Shown one piece after another: positions 35,101-45,566 of a stretch of DNA of 64,000 bases. Source of the stretch: Owenia fusiformis (taxonomy: Eukaryota > Annelida > Polychaeta > Sabellida > Oweniidae); NCBI GenBank assembly GCA_903813345.2, contig CAIIXF020000009.1:24269759-24333758 (forward strand), read 5' to 3'. Every line of letters begins with the position of its first letter. Within the stretch, counting starts at the first letter, position 1. The notes beneath the pieces were generated by a model, which did not search any database, was not told the origin of the DNA, and saw only the letters and a program-made list of their open reading frames with translations. The translations under genes and the position numbers were made by a program.

Positions 35101-38100
35101 ACAATGGATAATTTTTTTTTCTTTAAATAAAATGTAATAAATACGCATTCGAACAATCCCGTATGTTTTTAAATTAGTATATGTGCTTTAAATCATATAT
35201 TTTAATTTTTTTGATTAAATAATTCAACTGATCTGCTCCGGTTACGTTCCCAGCTCCGGTTACGTTCCTAAGTTATATTTTTAAAACTTTTTTTTAATTA
35301 AACAAATCAGAGTCGTGTGAATCAGAAATAACAGAATTATTCAATAGTATAAGGACTATTCTGTACTTTTTTCAAAAGTCTATACTTAAATGTTGTGAAA
35401 AGTTATAATCGAAAAACCATCTTTCGGAGTAAAGTCCGTCTGCGCCGATTTCAATAACTTCGTACTTGATCAGAACTGGGTTCCAACAGAATTCCTACAA
35501 ACTCATGAATGAAATAGTTATTGCATGGAATACTTACTTTTGTCAAAATCAAAATAGAACTCTAGTTAAAAAATATATTGTGCTAAATTATTGCCATTTC
35601 TTAGTAAAATGTCGTTCTCCGGTACGTTGCCAAAATTATTCGATGGTACCCCGTGTATATATCCTCGACCACAATTGGGGAAAAATAAGAAAGTGATGTC
35701 AAAATCACTATCTTTCAAATTGCATTGTATTATCATTATGTGCTTGGGAGACAATTTTAATATAAATACAAAATTATTTTTCAGATGTTTACGCATGAGA
35801 GAAAGTTTTACTCGAGACCAGATCTAGCACAGCATCGTCGTAAAGGAGACCCAGATGACTCGTCACACAAAGGTCATCCTCTGTGTGAGTTCTGCGATGA
35901 GCGTTTCTTGGATAATGATGAATTGTTGCGGCATCTTAGACGGGATCATTATTTCTGCCACTTCTGCGATGCTGATGGCATCACTAATCAATACTATGGG
36001 TGAGTATGACTAAATAACTAATTTGTATGAAGTAATTTTAGAATACATGTCACTATGCATTATATACTGTCACACTCTTGACTTGCAAATATGACATCTT
36101 ATTATTTTCATGTCACATGTAGGACATAGCCCATTCAAAAAGTGGGAAATTTGGCTCTGATATTTAGAAAAATAATTTTCTCTTCTAGTGATTATGATGT
36201 GTTAAAGCAGCATTTCAAGGATCAGCATTATCTGTGTGACTTTGAGGAATGTCTACATGAAGAATTTACCCATGCCTTCAAGACAGAGATCGACCTGAAG
36301 GCACATATTTCTTCCAAACATCGACACAGCAAGAGTCAGAATAAGCAGGCCAGGACCATAGATATAGAGATTAATCTAGCTCCTAGAGATAATGCATCAA
36401 GGGGGCCCAGAGGGAGAGGCAATAGAGGTAGATTATCTTACATCAAATGTAGTGTTGTCGCGATTAATCGATACATCGCGATATACATCGCCAAAGCTGA
36501 TTCTGGCGATGCATCGATGTCTGAAACAAAACATCGATGTTTTTAAAAAAAATTAATTTGCTAAAAATCACCCTTTCTTATCTTATTTTGACGCAAATCG
36601 CTTACCTTTCTCATGTCTTATTTCATTTTCCAATGTTTTCTGATATTCTTTCGCTTTAAAACTGTTTTAGCTAGTCGAAATGAACCATTAATCTAAAAAA
36701 ATTACTTTACTTTCATTTCACCCTTACTAGAAGTCCCCGGATGTACCGGATGTTCGGTATTTTAGTGCATTAGCGTTCAGTATTTCAGTGCACTTTTCTT
36801 TTCACTTCGGAGATGTTCCACTTACAGAGGTTCAGTTAACATTAAGTCAGATAGTCTTGGAACTCTGAAAAGTGTTCCACTTACAGAGGTGTTCCACTTA
36901 ACAGGTTTTGCTATGGTAGTATTGCATGCTAATGCTAAATGTGGATTGATTTTATGAGTTCAAAATTGTTTGTAAATTTTCTCAAAATATGCCAGTTTCT
37001 GTTCATGATTCTTTCATTCTTAAGTGATTGCATATTTGTCATCAGCTTTATGAAATTCTTTTTTAAAATCAGAGCAAATATGGCGAGAGAACGTCTATTT
37101 ACAAGTAGGTGCAAATGTGTTACAGGGTGTTCAAACAAAAACGCAACCCAAAGAAATCGCTATATCTTGATAAATACTGGTTCAATTACGTTCATATTAT
37201 CAGGAAATGTATGTATAGCTCCTGTAAATGGTTAGTTGTAAAACATGATGCCTTGGACACCTGCTCAAGAGACAATTGTACTAGGAAAATACGAAAAACG
37301 CAGTCAGTGGTGACTGCAACCTCAAAAAAGTTAAATAACTTTCTAACCATAGTGTTTTGGCTCTTCAAATTTGGCACAAATCATCTTCATTCACTGTTTG
37401 GTAAATCTGTAGCGTGAAATCAAAATCACTCCAGGGACTTTACAGTCGTGGTTGAAATGCTTTCAAATCGCAGTCAAACGCCCTGGTTCAGGGAGACTTA
37501 AGAAGGCATTTTGACCATGACTGTAAAGTCCCTGAAGTGATTTTGATGAAACTCCACAAATTCACCACACATTGAATGAGGATAATTTGTGCCAAATCTG
37601 AAGTGCCAAAACACCATGGTTAGAAAATTATTTGGTTTTATTGCTGTGGCTGTCACCTCTGACTGCGTTTTCGTGTTTTCCTAGAACAACTGTCATTTGA
37701 GCAGGTGTCCAAGGCATCATGTTTTACAACTTACTGACAACAGGAGCTATACATACACAGTCTCTTCTTTCTTTTCCTGAAAAAATGAACATAATTGAAT
37801 TAGTATTTTCCAAGATATAGTGATTTTCCATTCGTGTTTTTCATATTTTGCTAGTACAACTGTATTTTGAGCAAGTGTCCAAGACATCATGTTTTACAAA
37901 TAACTAACAAAAGGGGCTATACATACACAGTCTCTTCTTTCTTTCCTGAAAATATGAACATAATTGGATGAGTATTTTCCAAGATATAGCGATTTCCTTG
38001 GGTTGCGTTTTTTTTTTTGAACACCCTGTATTAGGTGGACCAGTTTTCAAAACCTCAGGTCGTTGCATCACCCTTTAATTTTGCATTGAGATCACTGGCA

Positions 38101-41100
38101 ACCTACGTACTGCATTTGAATAATGTTCTGCATGCTTTGTTTCATTTTCAAACATGTGATTATTATAGCATGCTCTGTTTTCCTAGGAGGTGTCGTAACA
38201 GGGGCTGATTATGAGGAAGTTCAGGAAGAGTCCAGACAGAGGGGAGGCTATGGTAGGGGAAAAGGAAGATATAAAGACAGGTAAATATAACAGACATTTT
38301 CAATGAAATTACAAACTGTACAATGTAATTTTATGTCACCACTTCACTGTTATAGTCTCCAACATATTTTGTGGCATTGGTCGGTGTTTGGTGGTTGGAT
38401 TCTGGTTTCTGTATCAAATGACAATTGGTGACATTTTGTATGTAAATGCCTTGTTTTTTTGTATCATAAATCATCTTAAGATTGAAAGTTTTTCTCAATG
38501 AGATTTTTTTTGGTAGAAGAATGAACACAAAACTTGTTTATGAAACATAGTAAACACTGATGATGCTTATTCCAGACATGCTGCTGCTGCTGATGATGAT
38601 GGAGCTACAGCTCAGGCAATCGCAGCATCCCTCACTGACTCCAAGTCTGCCACTGCAATCAAGACAGTCCCCCAGGTCTCAAAACCCAAGAAACAAAAAC
38701 AAAATGAGCAACAGGAACCCCCACGTGAGTCTGACTTCCCTGGTCTTGATGGCAAGATGTATGAGGATGTTGACGATGAGGCACAGCAAGACGGAGATGG
38801 CTTAACATCAGGCATGGCACAGAGATTGGCCTTGGGGAGCCATCAGTCTGTACAAAGTGGCAGTATGGCCCCCGAGGAATTTCCTGCCTTAGGTGGTCTT
38901 GGGGGGTCAGGAGGAGGTGCTTCCCATGCTTATGTTAACTCTAGACATAGTAAAGTGTCAAAGCAATGGACAAGTAGTAACAATATGAAAAGTATTGATG
39001 AATATCCATCACTAGGATCAACAACTAAGAAAAATCAACCAAGTAAAAATGTACCTGTTAAAACTATCCCTGCTAAGCGTGAAGTTCCTAAATCCCGTCC
39101 ACCGATTGATGATTTCCCTAGTCTAGGCAAAACAGCGAAAGCTTCCCAACCACCCCAACCTATTGATGACTTCCCAAGTTTAGGCAAAATAGGGAAACAA
39201 GCTAAGCAATCAAAAAATGCTGAGAATGGTGCATCATCAAGGTCTAGTCAGAAAACTAATAAAAACACCGAAGAAGATTTCGACTATCCAGCCTTGGTGT
39301 CCTCCAATCAGAACTATAAACCTGAACCTGTTGGTAAAAGTTATGCAGTAGTAAAGAAACCAGTTGCTGTCCCTGCACAAAAGCCTGTGTCTGTAGAAGA
39401 GGAGTACCCTGCCTTAATGCCTACTAAAAAGCCCACTAATAAACTCCCATATCAACCCGCAATCAAACCCCCAGTGAAACCTGTTGTTAGTGCTCCCAAG
39501 ACCAAGCCACCACCACCTAAAGCAACCCCAGTAGGTATGCCAGCTGCCAAGGATAAATCCAAGAAGGCACCATTGAATGATTTCCCATCTCACAATGATG
39601 ATAGTGATTCGAAAGATTTTGGATCTGGATATGCTTTCCAGAATGTTCCCACTGGTACTAAGTTTCGTAATCTATCGCTGAAATCTATGGGAGCTGATTT
39701 ACTTGCCCCAGCTGAGGCCCCCATACCTGTTCTTTCCTCTAACGTCAATATGATCACTGAGAAACCATCAGATATGAAAGCAGCCCCTAAAAGTGCCAAA
39801 AAATCTGTTGCAATGTCCAAAGAGGATTTCCCATCATTGGGGGGCTCTAAAAAGAAAAAGAACATGCCGCAATCTGCACCAGTTCATTCTGGGTATGTAA
39901 GTGCTACAGCTAGTGTACAACAACCTAAAGCTGAAAGCAAGCCATCCCCTCCTGGGCTGAGTAAACCTACTGCTCCAGCTGATGCACAAGCTGTCATCAC
40001 TACAAAGGCTCAAAGTCCAGACGATGACTTCCCAACGCTTGGAGGTAAACCGACCAAACAGCCCCCTCCTGGCATGAAAAGTAAGCCCAATAAGCCTGCT
40101 AACCAGGAACCCAAGAAATCTTCTGCTCCAAGTGATGATTTCCCAGCGCTTGGAGGTAAATCCACAAAACAACCCCCTCCTGGCATGAAAAGTAAGCCCA
40201 ATAAACCTGCTAAACAGGAAGCCAAGGCACCCTCTGTCCCAAGTGATGATTTCCCCAGCCTCAATGGCAATCCATCATTAGGCCCTAGTGATGATTTCCC
40301 AACTCTAGGTAATGGGCCATCTTCAGGACCAGTGCCATCTTGGGGTCACAAAGGAAAACTCGACTTGGACAATCTAACACAGAGTGAAGATTTCACGAAA
40401 GTGAAGTCCAAGGGCAAAAAAGCAGCACCAAAGAAGGGTAAAAATAAACCTGAGCTAAGTCATCAGCAAGAACAGCAGCTGAAGCTACAGAAACTATTAC
40501 TGGAGAAAGACGACAACAGTGACAGTGATGATAGTTTCCATAGTGTTGAGGAAACATTTGAAGTTGAACCCCCAAAGCCAGTAGTTGTTGAACCCCCAAC
40601 CAAAACTGAGCCAAAATCTAAAAAGAAGAAGAATAAAAAGAAGAAGAAACAGGCACCTGTTGCTAATATCCCTGGTGGCAGTGCTGTAAATGGGGAAGTC
40701 AAAGATGAAATTGATGAAAAGGTGAATATAACTGAGAAGAAATCTGTTACATTCACTGATAAGAATGAAACTTTGGTCATTGAGAACATAGAATCGGAAG
40801 ATAGTGAAGATGAAAAAGATATTCAAAATCCTATCGAGTTCAACATCCAAGATGATTTCCCAACATTGGCACCTACTGCTGCCCTCAAGCCTATAGCAAA
40901 TACTATGAGCAAAATGCCCCCTGGCTTTATCCCAAGTACTAACAAGCTGGCCAGTGGCCCCCCTGGGTTTGGTAGTGTTGCTGACACTAAGACTCCCCCT
41001 CCAGGTTTAAACAAGCCCCCTGGTCTAACAAAGTCTAACGCACCACCTGGACTTAATAAACCACCCCCTGGTCTTGTGGCTGACTCTTCACCTTCAGTTA

Positions 41101-41579
41101 ATAATATTGAAAACATTGCCCCAAAATTTGCCCCTAATCCTACTGCTTCAGCCATACCACCTGTGTACACATACGCTCAAACTGGGGATTTTCAACAGAG
41201 GAATTTCTCTCTGATTAATATGATCCAAGGGGCCTTCAACAATAGTCAGGACAAACTCAATGAGTTCATGTCTATCTCTAAACAATTCCGACAGGACAAC
41301 CTCACTAGTGACTCTTACTATGAACAATGCAGAGAAATGTTTGGTGATGAGAAATTCTGGATTATTTTTCCCGAACTGTTAGTGCTTTTACCAGATATTT
41401 CCAAGCAGCAGGAATTGTATCTAACTTACATGGGTAAACATCTTAATGAAATGAAGATGACTAAAAGACTGGATATTCCATTCACGTCATGTCCCACATG
41501 CTACCAGGTTGTAAGCAATAAGGACCTTACATTGCATATTAGCATTCACAATTTGCAGTCTGATTTTCCTGTTTTATAG
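31945..41579 (+). CDS. ZNF598: ZNF598 (Hel2 orthologue), RING-type E3 ubiquitin ligase of ribosome quality control, complete, 6 exons
   Basis: ZNF598 senses collided ribosomes and ubiquitinates small-subunit proteins to trigger ribosome quality control; in animals it also partners GIGYF/4EHP. Exons 31945-32130, 33805-34047, 35785-35999, 36189-36427, 38187-38280 and 38576-41579 join in phase to 3981 nt, or 1326 aa. The RING is complete (C17, C20, C32, H34, C37, C40, C53, C56). C2H2-type fingers follow, starting CPVC at 107-110 and continuing through the signature KGDPDDSSHKGHPLC and HLRRDHYFCHFCDADG. VVTGADYEEV matches the vertebrate region after the fingers. The long last exon has 15 D/E-F/Y-P-x-L-type motifs, nine PPG(L/M/F) motifs (GYF-domain ligands in this family) and a lysine-rich stretch. 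The conserved C-terminal helical domain (FSLINMIQGAF through ELLVLLPDISKQQEL, about 1200-1270) and a last CPTC..H..H finger (about 1298) close the protein. Human ZNF598 is about 900 aa; the excess is in the motif-rich region. Confidence 0.96.
32672..33122. mobile_element. fold-back MITE with about 105-bp inverted repeats in ZNF598 intron 1
   Basis: The ends GTGACCTTTGAAATCGAATT and complement extend about 105 bp on each side (shared GATCCGCGGCTTACTTTTGG and CATCAGTATCATCAATCCGT). The arms are nearly identical, so the insertion looks fairly young. No coding content; no clear target duplication. Confidence 0.75.
33195..33567. mobile_element. fold-back MITE with about 95-bp inverted repeats in ZNF598 intron 1
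   Basis: The arms share TTTGAATTTAAAAAATAAGC and ACATGTCCTAACTTTTGTAT with their complements. The centre (CCATGTTATTTTCTGAAAAA, then CCCTAAATTACAAAAGGC) closely resembles 58284-58370 and, more distantly, the centre of 30921-31315. Confidence 0.75.
33805..34047 (+). CDS. ZNF598: ZNF598 exon 2
   Basis: Follows TTTGTCTTTGCAG and ends before GTAATA. It encodes residues 63-143 with YELLQHKCPVC, HVRKEH and NCDICTKHLK. Confidence 0.95.
34335..35662. mobile_element. long inverted-repeat (fold-back) element with about 450-480 bp arms in ZNF598 intron 2
   Basis: The left arm (34335-34810) and right arm (35190-35662) are nearly perfect complements, from the ends CACGGGGTACCATCGAATAA inward. Near their inner ends both carry the doublet GGAACGTAACCGGAGC. 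The spacer is about 400 bp and AT-rich. ORFs in the arms are arm sequence only, because the two strands give nearly the same peptide. The two ends extend into TATAT sequence, so exact borders are uncertain. Confidence 0.8.
35785..35999 (+). CDS. ZNF598: ZNF598 exon 3
   Basis: Follows TTATTTTTCAG and ends before GTGAGT. It encodes FTHERKFYSRPDLAQHRRKG and the invariant zinc-finger core. Confidence 0.96.
36189..36427 (+). CDS. ZNF598: ZNF598 exon 4
   Basis: Follows TTTTCTCTTCTAG and ends before GTAGAT. It encodes YDVLKQHFKDQHYLCDFEEC and THAFKTEIDLKAHISSKH, then a basic RG-rich stretch. Confidence 0.94.
36455..36545. repeat. fragment of a dispersed repeat (TGTTGTCGCGATTAATCG)
   Basis: A GC-skewed stretch rich in CGATNCATCG words, unlike its AT-rich surroundings, lies in ZNF598 intron 4. 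It looks like a transposon end, but no partner end was found. Confidence 0.3.
36745..36915. mobile_element. degraded CAGTAAAACCTG-family copy
   Basis: Recurring GTTCCACTTACAGAGGT and TTAACAGGTTTTGCTATGG match the internal and right-end phrases of the family at 51677-51844 and 26590-27442. The left end is not clear. Confidence 0.45.
37123..38028. mobile_element. mariner-type non-autonomous element, CAGGGTGTTC ends, TA flanks, 906 bp
   Basis: Begins CAGGGTGTTCAAACAAAAAC and ends with its complement, TA on both sides (37121-37122 and 38029-38030). Long subterminal inverted repeats (AACGCAACCCAAAGAAATCG, then TATATCTTG) enclose a second inverted pair around GACTTTACAGTC. A block of about 160 bp (GGGGCTATACATACACAGTC region) is duplicated at about 37680-37800 and 37840-37965. 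No transposase ORF. Confidence 0.75.
38187..38280 (+). CDS. ZNF598: ZNF598 exon 5
   Basis: Follows TGTTTTCCTAG and ends before GTAAAT. It encodes GVVTGADYEEVQEESRQRGG then YGRGKGRYKD, matching the DYEEV region of the family. Confidence 0.92.
38576..41579 (+). CDS. ZNF598: ZNF598 exon 6 (terminal, 3 kb)
   Basis: Follows GCTTATTCCAG. It opens with an Ala/Asp run (HAAAADDDG) and an acidic/UIM-like AQAIAASL segment. It then carries the motif-rich low-complexity region and the conserved C-terminal domain, and ends in SDFPVL and TAG. An internal ATG at 38757 is residue 387, not the start. Confidence 0.95.
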
Positions 41580-41653
41580 GACATCATGAATATAGGTTGA
41601 TATCAATGTATTTTCATCATTATTCTTTTGAACTCAGAATTTGGATTTTAATT

Positions 41654-41659
41654 AATAAA
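41654..41659 (+). terminator. ZNF598: candidate ZNF598 poly(A) signal AATAAA
   Basis: Lies 75 nt after the stop codon, followed by a GT-rich stretch (ATATGGTTTCTGGTTTC). It implies a very short 3' UTR. A second AATAAA at about 43662 is an alternative. Confidence 0.5.
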
Positions 41660-42010
41660 TATTATTATTTGAAATATGGTTTCTGGTTTCAACATTGCGT
41701 CAACATTGAAAAGAATTTGATATCAGTATATCAAAATTATGGATTTTATTATTTCTAATTGAACATATTGTGCACAATTTGTTTTATACAATATTTGTGA
41801 CAACGTATATTTATTCAGAAATTAAATTTTAGTGATGAATGCATTGAAATGACTTAAGTTCATTGTTTTGGTTGAATTCATTCTTTTATGTTATATATTG
41901 TCGAGATTGATGTTTAGAACTGGAAAACAGTTAGATTAGGGTACTTAAATAGATTTCATTGTCATCAAGTTACATTCAGTGACATTGGTCAGAATTCAAG
42001 GCATTTACAT

Positions 42011-42804
42011 CACGCCCGGTGATCGTGAATATGGGACGGAGGGGGGGAGCAGGCAATTTCTGCTAGGAAATTCAACAAATCTGGAAGATTTATTTTTTCA
42101 AGAAAAAAGTTTACTATTGAATTGCTAAATGGATAGGCGCACGGTATGGTAGAATATGTTAGGTTTTCTGGGATTTTTCTGGGGTTTTCTGGGATTTTTC
42201 GGGGAGCAATATGTATATAATACATGATTAGAGATGTTTCGCGACTTTAAGTCCTTTCACTCCAAATGTCCCCATTTTTAAGTCTCCAGGGGTATATCAT
42301 CCAGTTTCTTACTAAGTTAATGAGTTCATTTTTCAAATACAAGAATTCGTGTGAAGTTGCTTCACTTTATAGAATTATTACTCCCCCCCTCCGTCCCCTC
42401 CCCCCTCCGTCCCATTTTAATTATTTTCGATTATTTTTTATTTTACGTATGGAAACTTATTTTATAAATTCAGCAATGACATTAATTTAGTTATGATAAC
42501 ATCACTTACAAGTATTTATTACAGGTCGTGTAGTCCATTGTTGCTTGATTTATAGCAAAAACTTTGACTTTTGCACGTTGGTTGCATTGCGCCTTTTTTA
42601 ATAGATCTTTAATATCTTAAAAGAGTATCGGTTGAAAAATAATCCTAGAATACCTAACATATTTTTATCATACCGTGCGCTTATTCAACTTGCAATTAAA
42701 TCGTAAACTCTGTCTTGAAAAAATAATTTTACCAGATTTGTTGAATTTTCTAGCGGAAATTGCCTGCTCCCCCCTCCGTCCCATTTTCACGATCACCGGG
42801 CGTG
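42011..42804. mobile_element. fold-back element with 5-bp TACAT target duplication and CACGCCCGGTGATCGTG ends
   Basis: The inverted ends are CACGCCCGGTGATCGTG and complement, with arms of about 150 bp (shared GGAAATTGCCTGCTCCCCCC-type and CATACCGTGCGC phrases). TACAT directly flanks both sides (42006-42010 and 42805-42809). No coding sequence. A 5-bp duplication with ends starting CAC is seen in Transib elements; that placement is tentative. Confidence 0.75.
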
Positions 42805-43855
42805 TACATGTACATGGCAATTTTCAAAGTGAATCATTCTTAATTTGAAAAATATGGCATTTTACAGTCCAATTTCATTTATTTATAAGCATTCTAGCAC
42901 TAAGGCATTCGATTTTTTGGAATGAGGGTTTCCTACAAAAATGCATTTCTCAAACATGATTTTATGTAACTAAATTTCAGGAATATCAGAAAAAAACATT
43001 TCAAAATGTAAAATGAAGGATTTTAAACCCCATATATGTAAAGTAATCATCTCTTATCTGTTGATTGCATGTATTTTCCAATATAATTACAATCTGACAA
43101 AATCCATGATTTCAAAAGATATCACAATTGTGTTTTCTCCATGTCAGAGTATCACTTTAAGTGAACAACAGTCAAGTAAAGGATGATGTCCAATTATCAG
43201 CAGTTCTGGAAAAAATAATTTTGTTTCCCCCTTCCCTCATGAAATTTTAAAATGATGATTTTTTTCTTTCACTTGAATGTTCAAAATGTTGACACTCGTG
43301 GCTAACAAAATCATCATTTACCCCTTGCTCTAATGTTTTTAACCCTGTTCTTCCTCAACTTATGATAATTGAACACCATCTTTAACTTGATGATAATTTA
43401 GTGTGTAAATTTACCCAACTTGAAGATTAATTTTTCAATTTTACTTCAGTTTTATTTAAGTATCTAATTGATTGGTAAATGAAATATTATTATCTCTGTA
43501 TCCATTGATGTAAAGCAGGAATTGCATGTTGAATTGAATGGCAGTCATGTTGAATTGAATGGGCAGTCATTTTGTCAGCTTGTATATTTATTTACTGATC
43601 AACTAAAAAGTTGTCAGTGTTGTTATAGAAATGTGTTGATGCTTCATTGAAAATATTCAATAAATAAGTTATATTTTATAAAACATATATGTTTAATGTT
43701 TATTGTATCTATTACTTATTTACATCTTTACACAAGGCAGTAACTTAAAGTTGTTGACAACTCAGTCAAACATCCTGAATTTTCTGTCAAGTACTTTGAG
43801 ACTAGAGAGTGCCATCTTGCTAGATCTGATATTACCTTTATAGACAACCAGTGTT

Positions 43856-44162
43856 TACAGAGCCATGTGCCCCGATATATCCATTTTTACAAATCCAATA
43901 AATGGTGACAATATGTCACCAATATTGCGACCTATTGTTATAACCACCAATTTATTTGATTTGTGAACCACTAAAAGGTAGTTGGCATTCAGTATCTGTA
44001 ACAATTTACAGGGCCATGTGCCTCGATATATCCATTTTTACAAATCCATTTAATGGTGACATATTGTCACCAATAAATGGTGACCTTTTGTTATAACCAC
44101 CAATTTTCTTGACTTGTGTCCCTCTAAAAGGTAGTTGGCATTCAGTATCTGTAACAATTTAC
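43856..44162. repeat. tandem duplication of an approximately 152-bp block
   Basis: Two adjacent copies begin TTACAGAGCCATGTGCC or TTACAGGGCCATGTGCC and end CAGTATCTGTAACAATTT. They differ at scattered bases. Each contains ATGGTGACA..TGTCACCA, a short hairpin resembling the ends of the ACAAGGC element family. Confidence 0.85.
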
Positions 44163-44164
44163 AA

Positions 44165-45560
44165 TTCCCTTTGTAATAGAGGACATTGTCAGGTTAATGC
44201 CTCGACAAGTAGCTTCCGAAGCTATATTGAAATCCCAATGTTCTTGTAACAATAGCCCGGAACTAAATCATATTTAATTTCCCAATGTGATCAGATAAAA
44301 CAGCTTGCTAACTGGAATAAGCTTCAATTTAACAACACCATGAATCTTAACAGTTCTTTCTAATAAACCCTGCCAGCTTTTGGTACATCAAGTAAACTAT
44401 GATATATTGGCTAGATTGATGGTGTCATTGGTTGTATTTTTTCTCAAAATAAGCAAAAAGTTAATCCCATTTTTGCTTGGACACATTATTACTTACAACG
44501 AATGACTCATCATCAATCTGACCAATATATCCAAACTTCTTCGATTTGCCAAAAGGTGGTAGGGTCTATTGAAGAGGGCTATTACCTAAACTATTCTTTT
44601 GAAAATCTGCCCTATTGTTAACAGACCAATTGCCTGCAAAAGTTGATGTCTTACAACTAGATGGGGACCATTGAAAAATACAACTGGAGTGCTTTTGCTA
44701 TTCAGTTAAATTTAAACAAATGCATTCAATTTTTTATACAAATAATATTTATTTTCATATTCTTGACTGTAGGATACATTTTTGTAAATAAATCACACCC
44801 TATATAATAATCATAATCTATCAAAATAAATCAATTAAAATTGATAATCCAATTCTTGACATTGTCGCTGGTGATAATTGGTCAATCTAAGATACTGGCT
44901 CCTCTGTGGAGCAGCAAAATCCCCAAAACATGTGGCATTTTGTAACAGAAAGATAATTCATGTAGAATATTCACTCCAAGAATATCTTCTGATTTGAGTA
45001 TGATAAAGCCATACTTTTAAGAGATCTCAAGTTAATGCAAATCCGACATATAATACGCAGCCATTTCAGCAGAAAACAAAAATGAAAGCATACATGGATA
45101 ACAATACCAGTATGATTATAAGAATTATTAATTTGACATGAGATCTACTGTTTCATTAAACTCATGAAAGACTCGGATACTCTGAGAATCAGACTCTAGT
45201 ACTTTAGGCTCTGAACAGGAGAAAGAAATGAAAAGATCTGAATGACCCCAAAGTATCCATCTTCAACTTAAAGGGTGACGCATATCGTTTAGCAAATTGA
45301 ACGCTCGTTTGTGTGCTCACCATTTAGTATAAAAGGCTCGATCCCGGAATAATACTCAAGGGTTCAAAGGCTCGAGGTCGTTGTGTCAACACCTCTTACT
45401 TTTTTATAACATTGGTACAGTATAGATCGTCACACATTTATAAAAGGGAGATTTTCATTTTATACGGGAAGCTTATCGGAACCCTTTAAAGCTTGCTCAA
45501 AAAGCAAAATCAACCTATTAGAAAAAGTAGGCATATAATTGTATTCAATTGAATAGTGCA
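44165..45560. other. intergenic stretch without a recognised gene
   Basis: No coding sequence or complete element was seen. Minus-strand AATAAA complements occur near 44747, and one of them may end the Kelch gene transcript, but nothing singles one out. Confidence 0.35.
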
Positions 45561-45566
45561 TACATA

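Noticed and set aside
34333-35796. Short ORFs with nearly the same peptide (MIRTGFQQNSYKLMNE) on opposite strands
   Set aside because: They are the two arms of the long inverted repeat in ZNF598 intron 2.
39590-41170. Several 86-117 codon minus-strand ORFs opposite the ZNF598 last exon
   Set aside because: They are antisense shadows of a biased coding sequence; the plus frame has the conserved domains.
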